NCBI GenBank assembly: GCA_928085145.1
Contig: OV725077.1
Location: forward strand, 63,821,495 to 63,885,494
DNA: 64,000 bases
Direction of reading: 5' to 3'
Source: Nezara viridula
Taxonomy: Eukaryota > Arthropoda > Insecta > Hemiptera > Pentatomidae
A program made the position numbers and the translations under genes. Positions 1-10,479 of this stretch are shown here, one piece after another (positions within the stretch are counted from its first letter, which is position 1; every line of letters starts with the position of its first letter). The notes beneath the pieces were generated by a model that was not told the DNA's origin, did no database searches, and saw only the letters and a list, made by a program, of their open reading frames with translations.

Positions 1-935
1 CGAATAAATATTGCCAATTGATTTCCACTGTTTGCGGCTCCGTCCTCTCGCTTACTAATCAGATCGGAACCCTTTCCGAAAACAATCCATTTAATTATCT
101 AGATTAATTTGTTTTAATCTCAAAGGGGATACATGTGGGAGTAAAAAAAAAAATTAAATTTCCTTTGCTGTAACATCAACTCAATATGTAGATTATATAA
201 ATAATTAAATTACGATAATTTACTGTTTGATGTAAGGCTCCTCCCCCCAAAAAAAAGAAAAATATCAAGCAACAAAAACATAATTATAAAAAAATGTTCA
301 GCATTTGTTGTAACGGTACATAATATTTGGGATATTATTATTTAATTTTTACGGTAATATTTCCCTGTTATTGTCAACAGAACTGACTTGTGTATAATCT
401 TATTGAATAATTATTTATATCATTTTCGGATCACTAAAGCGTTACCTAATAATTAATTACGTATTATAGATAATTCAAAAAAATATATTATCTGTTAATT
501 TTCGCTTAGAAAACGGATTAAAATAGACTTAATTTTCCAATCAATGTATACCTGAAAAAACTTAATATAACTTTAAACTGCTGAATTTTCTTCTTTTTCC
601 GTATTTTATTTATTTTTTTTCCGAATTTAATTTATAAAAATGACTGGGGGTGTGAATTAAAAGTAATGATTCCTAAAATATATTTGGTAATATAACTATG
701 GTATTAATCCCCGGCACGCATCCCTAATTAAGTCCTAAATGTGAGGTGGGGAAGAAATAAAAAAAAACTAGAGTGGTCATATAATCTTGAAAAGTAGGGT
801 CAACAACTTTAAGTTAAATTTAGAGAAAATCGAAACACTATACTTTAGTTCAAAGTGATGTACTGCAGCGAATTTTATTCGTTAATCTTAAGTTCTTAAT
901 TTTTTATTTTGGGACATATTATATTTAAGTTCGGC

Positions 936-941
<6 letters not shown>
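1..941. other. AT-rich non-coding DNA
   Basis: I see no coding frame, RNA gene or recognisable transposon here. The first 130 bases are of more mixed composition than the rest and contain short TAAT-type motifs, so they might be the end of a conserved non-coding block. The remainder is A/T runs. Confidence 0.5.

Positions 942-979
<38 letters not shown>
942..979. repeat. (TA)n microsatellite
   Basis: Uninterrupted alternating TA, about 19 units. It is one of at least seven long TA tracts in the window and is a simple sequence repeat with no gene attached. Confidence 0.95.
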
Positions 980-981
<2 letters not shown>

Positions 982-1097
982 GGTGTAACTTTATTCTCAC
1001 GGTTATTCAATGTAATTATTCATTCAGTTTTTATATTTTTGCAGCTTAGGGTGAATCTTGAAGTTGTTTGCGCTAATAATGCCAACTTAAATACGAT

Positions 1098-1850
1098 ATG
1101 TTCCAAAATAAAAAAAATATAACTTCTCCGCTTAAGGTTTCAGACGGAGAGATGCCATTACATATCAGAAGGTCATGGATAAATAAACACTACATTCTCA
1201 AAGTCTATCCTGACAATAACCATCCTGTAGGTAAAAAATTAGAAGTAGAACGGGTTCTGTCCTCAATTATCCGTCATCATGAAGGAATTGCATCGTCTTT
1301 TGAAATCACTACACATTTCTAAAGCTCCTCAGGTATATACAACGCCCATTCCCAAATTTTTAATTAATATTCATAACTCATCTAATCTAGCTGGGAAAGT
1401 AGAGAAGAATTTGAAGCAATTTCCACTGAACACAATCATGAAACGTTACCATAATTATCTACTAGTTTATACATTAAAAACAAGTACCCGAACTTCTGTA
1501 GCTGCGTATGATCCCCAAAAGAACCAGAAATTTTCATTATCAATACCAGTTGATTTCAGTATTTTCAGCACCGAACTATATGATATTCTTAAAGCCATAA
1601 TATAAAGCGAAAAGAAATACATCAACCAAAAAATAGTTATTCTGACAGAATCAGCAACTGCATGTAAATACCTAAAATTAGTCTATCAAAATAAAGCACT
1701 GACACACATTTCCTTTAAAATCATATCATTAATATACAACGCCAGCAACGATTACTTTTTCCAGTGGGTGCCGGGGACATGTAGGAATATCAGTAAATGA
1801 AATGGCAGACAAAACGGAGCCATCAAAACCATCAAAACCAACTACATCGA
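1098..1850 (+). pseudogene. Relic of a non-LTR retrotransposon C-terminus with RNase H domain
   Basis: Three forward frames, broken by shifts near 1290-1320 and 1775 and a stop after 1605, together resemble the end of a LINE ORF2. The first part (1098-1320) has the GEMPLHIRR and NNHPVGKKL type of connector found after the RT thumb. The middle part (1440-1605) ends FSTELYDILKAI, which is the RNase H helix carrying the catalytic Glu (usual form FTAELxAIxxAL). The region at 1768-1815 encodes WVPGH then GISxNEMADK in a shifted frame, matching the RNase H motif that carries the last Asp. LINEs with RNase H belong to the I, LOA and related clades and some Jockey elements, so this is a different lineage from the copies further on. 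Upstream RT sequence was not found. The family is recognised; the clade is inferred. Confidence 0.7.
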
Positions 1851-2159
1851 ATAAATTAATTTACCTCATTGTTAAATATTGTTTTGTTTTATGATGTTTT
1901 TACCACATTATTCTCTGAAAATTATTATTTAAAGAAAATACATCGGTTTAAATTATGTTTTTATTATTTATTTATTCTTCCCTTGAAGGCAGTGGATCAG
2001 CTGATGCGAAGGTTGTATTCTCAACTCGCCTCTCAGTTTTTCCCTATTTTTCAGCAGGATCTCTCTGATTATTCACTGAATACAGTTCAAGTGTACATCA
2101 GAGCAGTTGATATCTTTTTTATTTCTCCTCTTATGATATGCGGTATTATTACCAAGTGA

Positions 2160-3174
2160 TGTCCAGTAAGGTGCCCAAGAGGACTCGGTCAGATGGCGTT
2201 AGTACACCTCGTGATTCACCAGCCAAACAAAGAACTCCTCACTGCCTACAAGAAACACCTCCAATGACGACAGTGAACACTTAAGAACCGGAATTTCAGC
2301 CCCAACCGGGCACGTCTTCGCAAAAAATGATTGAAGAATCCCCTTTGTTTACTCCAGACCTCTACCAAGTACTTCAAAATGACCAAGAGGTAGTGGAGTC
2401 TGTAGCAATACCCAGAGAACCAAGACCTCCTCCGATATTTGTGAAAAATATAAAGAATTTTCAGTTGTTCTGCGGCCAACAAAACAAAATCTGCTCTGGC
2501 ATATTCATGCCTTAACAGGACCAATGGCACCAAAATAACACCAGATTCTGCTGAAGCCTACCGAAAAATAGTGAAGTACTTCTCAGAAACAAACGCGAAT
2601 TTTCACACGTGCCATCTAATGCAGGAGAGAGCGTTACGAATCGTGATAAGAAATTTGCATTCCTCAACCACAACTGAAGTGATTAAAGAAAAACTAACGA
2701 CGCTTGATTTCAATGTACGTCAGGTAACCAACGATTTAAAGGAGAACAAGCAGAGGCCAAGGTTACGAAATAAAATCCCACTAATATTGTTTTTCGTAGA
2801 TTTGGAGCCATCATCAGGTATCGAAAAAATATATGATATAACAAGAATATACTACACAATGGTGAAAGTAGAGACCATACCCCAAAAGAGAAATCGTGCA
2901 GTGTTATAATTGGCAGACATACGGCCACATGAAAACATATGATCACCATCTGCTGCGTTACGTGAAATACGGTGAACAGCACAAAACTATGGAGTGCACC
3001 AAACCGATAGAAGATCCTGCAGTGTGGGCCCTTTGCTTGGAGGGACACCCGGCCAACTACAAAAGCTGTCAAATTTATAAGAATCTCATATCCAGACATC
3101 AGAAAAGCCAGATTCAAAATGAAGCAGTAAGACCAAGAAGAGATAGAGAGGCTTCTCTAATTGTGAACAATTGA
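2160..3174 (+). pseudogene. ORF1 (gag-like) relic of the degenerate Jockey copy
   Basis: Reading from an ATG at 2160 gives MSSKVPKRTRSDGVSTPRDS, close to the ORF1 start of the full element, but stops and shifts occur near 2282, 2513, 2550 and 2905. Recognisable pieces are EPRPPPIFVKNIKNFQ near 2417, the LHSSTTTEVIKEKLTTLDF part of the PRE_C2HC region near 2656, and degraded zinc knuckles between 2900 and 3080. Several knuckle cysteines are replaced, for example Tyr at the second position of the middle knuckle. The Gln/Pro-rich tail of the intact ORF1 is absent. The protein would have bound element RNA as part of the retrotransposition particle; this copy cannot. Confidence 0.85.
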
Positions 3175-3264
3175 GTATCATCCCTTGTTACTCCACTCAT
3201 ATCATTCCTCAATCTCCTACACAAATCTCCTATCTCACCTCATCCTTCCTTAAAAAATCCTTAA

Positions 3265-3380
3265 ATGACTCACATCCCAAAATCCATATCCATTCTAATT
3301 TGTGAATGCGAATGGTGTTAGAAATCATACAGACGAACTATCTACTTTACTACTTTACAAGAACTTTGATGTGGCATACG
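3265..3380 (+). pseudogene. ORF2 5' end (endonuclease start) of the degenerate Jockey copy
   Basis: About 115 bases encode a decayed version of the ORF2 start: MTHIPKSISIL, then shifted frames equivalent to WNANGVRNHVDELTALLQDKN of the full element. The homology stops abruptly near 3380, where R1-like sequence on the other strand begins. No catalytic residue of the endonuclease is included. Confidence 0.75.
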
Positions 3381-3730
3381 GCCAACGGTATACGAATTCC
3401 CTATAATGTGGGTAATTCTCTCTGCTCAGTAGCTGGGGTAACATGCTCAAGTCAGCTAATATATTTCCGTCTTTCTCAGGAGCTTATCTCTCAGTGTTCA
3501 TAGGCAGTGTTCAGCGGTCTCCGGAACGTTGTAGTTGGGGCATAGCGGATCAATATACTCCCCGTGTTTAACGAACTTCGCTCGAAAGTCTCCATCGCCC
3601 ATGAGAAGTTTAGACACCCAGTAATCCGGGAGGAACTATCTTGAATCTAATCGTGACATGACCGTGGGGAAGTACTTTTTTTAGGATAGCCCCCTTCGGA
3701 TTTGCCATCCATCTCCGGTTCTATTATCCT
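3380..3730 (-). mobile_element. R1-like retrotransposon 3' fragment embedded in the Jockey copy
   Basis: On the minus strand this stretch aligns by eye with the C-terminal part of ORF2 of the R1-like element at 48573-53672 (its positions about 48840-49210). Shared landmarks are the CGGTCTCCGG block at 3518, the tyrosine-tryptophan region around the PDYWVS-like motif at 3620, and GGGGAAGTACTTTTT at 3667 against GGGGAAGTATTTTCT. It carries stops and indels. It lacks the last ~100 bases and the tail of the reference copy, so it is a piece left by a rearrangement or a later deletion, not a clean insertion. The flanking Jockey sequence has lost about 1.9 kb at the same place. Confidence 0.75.
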
Positions 3731-3734
3731 TTCA

Positions 3735-4345
3735 AACAACTCAGATAATGAACCACTGGTGCAAGAAATGGCGCATTAAGATAACCTAATCCAAATGTAA
3801 ACACATTACCTTCATCCGTTGTCGTAAATCCTGTCAACCACTTTATTTTAACACCATCCAGCTTTCTTTCTCGGATATATTCCCTTATCTTGGATTTCTC
3901 TTAGACAGACGACTAACGTGGAACCCTCATACTAGACTTAAAAGACATGAACTTAACCGAACATACATCCAACTATACAGATTACTAAGCAGAAAATCTA
4001 AACTTTCTATTGAAAACAAGTTACTGATATACAAGACAATACTGAATCCTATTTGGACTAACGGACTAGAAATCTTTGGAACAGCAAAATTTTCTAACAT
4101 CTAAGGCATCCAATCCTTCCAGTCAAAAGTCTTTCGAACAATAGCCGATGCTCCTTGCTATGTAACCAACAAAACTCTACATCATGAACTCAACATCCCA
4201 TTTGTCCTAAACCTAATCCCAGAAAAATTCTCCAAATTTCACTAGAACCTTACGTATTCCCCAAATCCTCTTGCACAATCCCTATCAAGCACTACCCATC
4301 TCTATAATCCTCCAAGAAGTTTGATACGGCAGTAGCCCCGTGACC
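3735..4345 (+). pseudogene. ORF2 C-terminal part of the degenerate Jockey copy
   Basis: The reading resumes at the HWCKKWRIKI block that follows the FADD motif in the full element and continues through DRRLTWNPHTRLKRHELNR, LLIYKTIL and ADAPCYVTNKTLHHELNIPF to the final LIRQ-PRDL. Several stops occur (near 3788, 4102, 4243, 4333). The RT catalytic motifs lie upstream and are absent, so only the thumb and C-terminal region remains. It is followed by the family's 3' UTR (GGCAATGGCCAGAT near 4376), the same landmark as in the full element. Confidence 0.85.
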
Positions 4346-4768
4346 TTTTTTGGATTCTATATATTGGGGTTATGGCAATGGCCAGATTCTCCAATCAAGA
4401 TATGAGTGTATGTGGCTAAAGTGTTCTCGATCAATCTCCGCTGGCATCAGTACCAGTGATGCGGTTGAGAGAATAGCGCAGGGTTCTCCTACAGTCCATC
4501 TTTTTCCTACATAGTTTAAGGGACAAGCCTACCTCGGAATTCCCGCTCCTAATTTTAAATAGTTTATATTGGTATGCATGTGTTTTTTGCTTTGTTTTAA
4601 TTTTCTTATTTTTAAGTTTATTTTATATACTGTTTGATTATTATTTATTGTTATTTTGCTTCTATTTATTTTATATTTTTTGTACATATATTGTGACCTC
4701 ACTATAACTAATGTCTAATTGACAGATTATTGTAGTACTCTATAAATAAATAAATAAAATAAAATTAC

Positions 4769-6012
4769 CATAGGAATTTATCTCATTATATGATAGAAAG
4801 AAAGACAATTTGAAATTAATATTGTATGACAAATATCAAAATCTAATAATTACCATAGCTGATAAAAATATTTTTTGAAATCTGCAGGACTGGGAAGTCG
4901 AAAACTGAATGGCGTTCCACATCTTTTTCTTTCAAGACAATCCTTTTCTCTTTATCAATTCAACCCATTAATTCAAATGATAACTTCTATAAATCATTTA
5001 ACTATTTCGAAAACATTATGTTACAGCTTTGATTTTATAGTATCACTACGGGTGTAAAATGTAATATAAAAACGTAAAGCAGAGCTATACTACCGACCCC
5101 AAAGGCGAAATAAAACAAGAAGACTGCATGGATTTCTGTCTGATTACCTTGACGTCGTGCGGGGTTGGATACTTCACCTTTGGCAGGCTCAGTGCTGACT
5201 AAAGCCGAGCATCCTTCTCGACTTGGGAGTTTTCTGTTAAAATTTAGGTCAGGGAAGAACATGGCATTTATAAAACTCGCAAGTATAAAAAATAAATATA
5301 TTATTTTTTACGGTATTTCTATAATAAAAAATTACCAGATGAAAGGCGAAACGATGAAATTCTTATGTAAATCCCATATGACTTAAATGACATAAAAAGG
5401 AGTTAAAAAAAACAAAAAGAAAAAAATATATAGTGAATTCAAATAAATACATAATTGCAAATTGTAATATTTTATAATTCTACTTTTTTCACTGTTTGTA
5501 ATAGGAGAGCTTTTTAATAGGAGGCGTGCGCCACTGCCCTGGGAGAGAGGAAGTGCTATCAGTTGTAATTAAAACAAAGCTTGTGTAGCCTAGAAGATTA
5601 TCATTTCATTTGTTAAGCCATTACATAAAATTCATGAAGATAAGATACTCTAATTTCTATAGAATTTCCAATAACGAAATCATTAAAAAGTATTCCTGTG
5701 CATTTAGTATCCGAATCATCTTACTATCTTTTTACTTTCACTTACGTATATCTGTAATATATAGTAAGGTTAAGTATTGCGATCGACAAAATTTTTGAAT
5801 CTGAGTTTTCAATGGAAATACAAGTTTTGGGGTACCCTGAGTCCAAATAACCAAGTCCCGAAAAATGGTCTTGTGTCTGTGAACACTAGCTCGAAAACGA
5901 AACTTTTTTAAAAGCTTACGGAATTTCCTAAAAAAAAAATCGTTCAAATCGGACAATTATGATGAAAGTTATGGTCTCTAGTTTTTTTAAAATATCTGTA
6001 TAAAATATATAA
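4769..6012. other. Non-coding DNA with a dispersed-repeat-like block
   Basis: No gene seen. The part around 5800-5990 has the form of an arthropod dispersed repeat: GGGGTACCCTGAGTCCAAAT, then a phrase like TCGTTCAAATCGGACAATTA. A shorter related phrase, ATTGAAATCGGACTATTTTT, occurs at 7083. I cannot assign the family. Confidence 0.35.
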
Positions 6013-6418
6013 CATGCATTTACTGTAGTTTAGTGATTATAGATCTGATATTATATTTAAATAATTAGGTATCAACGTTTATTCCGAAAAATGTAACTAA
6101 CATGTAACTTTTCAAAAAATTAAATTAGTGAATAATTTGATGAGTCTTCCCTTCATGATATTCCAACAGTATCCACTACTATTTCATTGTACTTGTGTGA
6201 AAGAAGTGAAATATAAAAATATTTCATAGATACGTTTATAACCTTAAATATATTTACTGTAGTTTAATAACTCTAGATCTGATATTATATTTAAATATTT
6301 AGGTATCTTTCGTCCGTTTATTCCGAAAAATCAACACGTAACCTTTTAGAAAATTAAATTAGCGAATAATTTGATCAATTTTCCCTTTGAGATATTCCAA
6401 CAGAATCCACTTACAATT
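6013..6418. repeat. Diverged direct duplication of ~175 bp
   Basis: The segment 6013-6185 recurs at 6247-6418. Shared blocks in the same order are TTACTGTAGTTTA, AGATCTGATATTATATTTAAAT, GTTTATTCCGAAAAAT, AAATTAAATTAG and GATATTCCAACAG. The copies differ by substitutions and small indels and are separated by about 60 bases. This looks like an old tandem duplication or two copies of a small element. Confidence 0.85.
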
Positions 6419-6520
6419 AGTGTGACAACTTTTGACCTTTCTATGGCAGACAATGCAAATCTCTTAATTCCGTTTTAATAAATAAACTTTCCAATGGAAA
6501 ATAACGGTAATTACTAATAG

Positions 6521-6589
6521 TCGTACAATCCATAACCAACGGATCGAACAATCCATAATCAACGAATCGTACAATCCATAATCAACCGG
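6521..6589. repeat. 23-bp tandem repeat, 3 units
   Basis: Three adjacent units of 23 bases, each of the form TCG(T/A)ACAATCCATAA(C/T)CAAC plus two variable and one more base. The units differ by one to three bases. There are no spacers, so it is a minisatellite and not a CRISPR array. Confidence 0.9.
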
Positions 6590-7329
6590 TGATATAGTAA
6601 ACAGGACTTTTGTTATTTTAATAGTATTTATGATTTGTTAGCTGAAATATTTTACCTTTAGCTCAGTTAAAAATACAATTTAAAAAATTGAGCAAAGTTC
6701 AAAGAGTATGTGAAAGTTGTCTGTTGCGTGCACAAGATTTTTCTTGTTCTTTTTGCCACACTTCTCATATTTGGAAATAACATCCGGTAAACTAAATGGG
6801 AAAAATAATACACTTTGAGAAGGGTGTATTTTTCTGTTGGACAACCTAAGCATCCTCATAATTAACAACTGCTATATTCCACGAGATGCATAGTATTTAT
6901 GATTTGAAAAACTAATACAAACTGAACTGGTTTCTATGAGAAAGCACCGCACGTTCTATCTCTGCAAGGTGTTTTTTTTTTTTTCGCATGACACATCTTT
7001 CTTAATTCTTCATCAAAAAGTATAAAATTGTAACCATGATAATTAGAATGGTTTCCCAATTCCCTATAAAGTGAAAAAAATCATTGAAATCGGACTATTT
7101 TTAGCAAGAGTTCATTCATATACACGTTTTAGTATATTATTTTGATGATAATGAATTCCTTCCCCTTAAAATCCATACATTAAGTTGTACTATCACATTT
7201 GTTCACTTATCTATATTCTATGGAAAATATTCGTTCGTGGCAAGAAGTCATATTATTATTCTGTTTCGACTTATTATGAATTTTGAATTCCCTTCTTTCC
7301 AATATTGATAGATTTGATAAGGAGTTCCT
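6590..7329. other. Non-coding DNA
   Basis: AT-rich sequence without recognisable genes. Short poly-T tract at about 6972-6984. A repeat phrase shared with 5930-5960 lies near 7078. Confidence 0.45.
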
Positions 7330-7799
7330 CTCAGAGTTCTGCCATTGTTTTCTTTGATCTTCGGCAGTACCTGTCATACTTCTCGAGAAATTGCTACCCT
7401 TCAGTTGCCACCTCGGTCCCTCCAGAGGACCCTGCGATGACTATGCAGCACACCTGTTGATCGGAGGTAGACATGGCGAGCGCCGTACGGTCTCCAGTGA
7501 CAACTTAATGACTAGAGGCCATGTCTTCCTCCGCAAACTGGCTCCCATCGCCATGTCACTCGGAAACACTCTCACCACTTACAGTTTCATTTTTTCTTTC
7601 TTTTTTTTTAGTCTAATTTTTTAAACCTTTTTTAGCCCTAGACCAAGCTGTCATTGTTGCCCCCACTTGAACCCCTAATGGCCTCTCAGCGAATCTGCTT
7701 CCTCTCTCCTCTCCGTGTAATTTCGTTGTTGTGTTTTCCATTGTCTGCAGCAACACTCCACTGGGGACTTCCCACTTGAAGTGAATATAAAAAAAAAAA
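7330..7799 (+). mobile_element. 5'-truncated non-LTR retrotransposon with poly(A) tail (C-terminus + 3' UTR)
   Basis: A GC-richer patch ends in an A tract at 7789-7799. The frame 7391-7624 contains CDDYAAHLL, GERRTVSSDNL and then FLRKLAPIAMSLG. This resembles the zinc-finger-like end of R1-type ORF2 proteins (Cys, His and Cys followed by an ERR…LxxDNL block and a last helix). The usual second Cys pair is degraded. It is followed by a short 3' UTR. The match is to a general family pattern, not to the R1-like copy in this window, so the element type is inferred. Confidence 0.5.
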
Positions 7800-7999
7800 T
7801 GCTGAAGGTTAATTATGGCTTCTATCCTCTCACATAAATTCTGTACTTATACGTACATTACACTAAGAAAAAAATATGTTTATTTCAATCGATAAAAAGA
7901 ATCATCAATTCATTTTTTATGCTCTAAATGTATAATGTAAAGCGATAAAATATTAATTTATAACTATCTTAACGGACTAAAAAAAATCATGATTCTTAA

Positions 8000-8203
8000 T
8001 TTTTTATTCATGAAATTTACATGTGTATACAAATAAATATACAAGTAATATTTATACAATACAGAGAAATGCAATGACATGAAAAGATTTATAGAGAATA
8101 TATCATTGGCAGCTAATAAAACAATATAGTCTAATAAAACATCTAATTTAGGAGATCACGAGGCCATCTTCTTTTTCAGGCCATCCTCGGGGGTTTATCA
8201 GGG
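8000..8203 (-). mobile_element. Jockey-like 3' end, subfamily B (minus strand)
   Basis: The reverse strand reads CTGAAAAAGAAGATGGCCTC, the LKRRWPRDL end of a Jockey-like ORF2, then a 3' UTR. It shares landmarks with the copies at 11240-11440 and 28600-28770: a GATCTCCT stretch after the stop, a TGTATA-rich middle and TAAATTTCATG near the end. Only about 200 bases remain. It abuts another element's 3' UTR on the plus strand. Confidence 0.65.
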
Positions 8204-8446
8204 CTCGAAGAGGAAGCAATTTTTTTATTATTATTTTTTTTTAATTTGATTTCAAGTTACATTTCTTTGGTTTTATAGTTTTTACCTTTGTTATATAGAT
8301 ATATATTTTTATTTTTTATTTATTTTTTTTTTATTGCATTGTATATATAGTATGAATGGGTCTCACTCAGCTTTAGTACTCAGTGCCCTTAAATGTGGCA
8401 AAATGTATTATTTCTCAATAAAAAGATTTAAAAAAAAAATTATGAA
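8204..8446 (+). mobile_element. Jockey-like 3' UTR, subfamily A variant
   Basis: The segment shares with 24750-25015 the sequence GTATATATAGTATGAAT-like block, the phrase AGTGCCCTTAAATG (8385 and 24951) and GCAAAATGTATTATTTCTCA before an A-rich tail (8430-8441). No coding part remains. The two are copies of one 3' UTR family. Confidence 0.65.
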
Positions 8447-10479
8447 GGATAGGTATCTTGTTGGGCCAATTCAACATGTGGAACATTAAGATATTTATGG
8501 AGGATCATATTTGTGACAAAGCAAGGAGCATTGAGGATTGTACGGAGATTTTTTCATTAAAAAAAGGAATAAAGTTTGTATAAAAAGATCGGTTGGAAGC
8601 TTAGAGCGTGCAATAATAAATAAAAATTAGAATATACAATCGTAGAGAGAAAGAGTAAACACATAAATGTGAAAGACGGGTGTGAAAAACATGTAGTAAT
8701 TAATCGTTTTAAATAATATGTTGTACCGTCTATCATTTTTACTTTCACTTCCCTATGTATGAAAATACGTATTTCTACTTAAAGTAAATTAGTAAGTGAA
8801 AGTTGTGTGATTCGCATATCGCATCAAATTTTTAACGGTTAATTATTATTAGAAAAAATATTTTAGATATATGCTGGTAGACCACCTTGCTCCCGAACTA
8901 TAAGTCTCATAGCATGTTTTTCCGATCGCTGTTTTGTATATCATGTGAAAACATTTTTTTTTTTATTTCGGGGTACCGTTACATTAGTATTTAGTTCATA
9001 CCCAAAATTTTGTTTTAAATTACTGGAAAGAATGAATAACGACTGATTCAGTTATTTTTTAAACGTGTTACTGTTTATTTTCTCATGTGGATACTTGTAA
9101 TTCTGCTATCGAAAGTAACCTAATTGTGGTGGTCATTTTGAGTAAATTTGTTATGGTAAACAAAATAATTAAATATGAAATTCTGGGAAAAAGGAGTAAT
9201 ACTTACATTAGATGAATTTATTCATGTCCATAAAGATAATTACAATATTAGTCCTCAAGCTGATACATTAGTACATGATACAGTAGAGTCAATTTTATAA
9301 GATGATCGGAAGGAGAAGAGAACATCGGAGTGAGGATTGGTGATCTGTGGCAGCCATCACTACCAGTTCATTCAATCTTTTATCCCACCCTCTCAAGCCA
9401 AATAAAACCGACTCAACAACAATCCTTCCTATGTCATCAGTTATATATAAGTATCTCTATATAAGATACGTTAAATAGAAAGGAACGTCTAATTTACACG
9501 GATTGAAGAAACTTTGATGAACCCAGATCTATCAAAAATATATTCATACAAATAAATATATATAAATATATAGTAAATAACTATAAATATATATACACAT
9601 GGTACTATATGTATGTTACGGGGAAAAAAATGTAGAGATGATAGTCGGCCATAAGAGCTAAAATAAAAATTGGTATATTTCCTCATATTTCCTTATATAT
9701 ATACTAATATTTCCACTATATTTTTTGGGGGGGGGAACTAGACAAAATTTACAAGAATTTGTCTTTGATAAAACCATTTTAAGGGGATTTTAAGCAGCTA
9801 AATTATACAAAGTTAAACAACAGATGCCTTCCTTTCATAAAAAGTTCTCTATTTAATATTCCTCCAATTAAGTTCATGAAAATAATTATGGAAAAATAAT
9901 TTCATATCATATAAACCTTTATAAAAATTCAAGGCGGAGAATCTCAGCTTATTCTGTGGCAAGTTATGACTTAATTAATATTGCCTTAAAGCTTATTAAA
10001 CCAGAAAATTTTTCTAAAAGTTTGGTGTCTGTAGTTTGGAGATTAGCCAAAAATTAATCGTGAATAATAAATACTTTTATGAAAAAAAAAAGAACTTAGC
10101 GTAGCTAAGTTACTTAAAAGCCCTCACAAATATATAAATTTACTGCCCGAATAAATTAATTTTTTTTTCTTCAGCTTCTATATTTTAATTTTTATAGAAT
10201 TGAATACACATGTTCAGCTAAATTTTTACGACAAAGTGAAAGAAAAAACAGAAAGCTAATTCTTTTATGCAACCTGGATACACTTTTCTAAACTGAGATT
10301 AGAATATATTCTACGGATTGATGAAGGTGCTGGTATTTGACGTAGCCGTGTCTCCATTCCCGTGACGTAATTAAATCCCGGCCGAATTTCATTAGCACTA
10401 ATTATCTTTGGCAATATTCAGCGAAAAAATCAAGGCCATTTTCCGTTTTAATTATATTCGTTTTTATTACCCTCTAGAA
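8447..10479. other. Non-coding AT-rich DNA
   Basis: No supported gene. A 41-codon frame at 9175-9300 (MKFWEKGVILTLDEF start) has no recognisable domain and is probably chance. A G run lies at 9726-9735. The stretch 10320-10470 is GC-richer with TAATTA-type motifs and could be a conserved non-coding block. Confidence 0.4.

Larger units (their letters stand above)
2040..4768 (+). mobile_element. Degenerate, internally deleted Jockey-like retrotransposon
   Basis: This is a forward copy of the same lineage as the near-complete element at 41298-45570. It begins with the same 5' UTR (TTTTTCAGC near 2050, ATCAGAGCAGTTG near 2097), then ORF1, the first ~35 codons of ORF2, and after a gap the end of ORF2 and the 3' UTR. 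It finishes in an A-rich (AAAT)n tail at 4741-4766. Most of the endonuclease and RT are missing, and an R1-like piece in the opposite orientation lies in the gap (3380-3730). I could not find a target-site duplication. The many stops show an old, dead insertion. Confidence 0.85.

Noticed and set aside
6521..6589. CRISPR-like array
   Set aside because: Units are contiguous without unique spacers, and the genome is eukaryotic.
9175..9300. 41-codon forward frame
   Set aside because: No domain, no context; expected by chance at this length.
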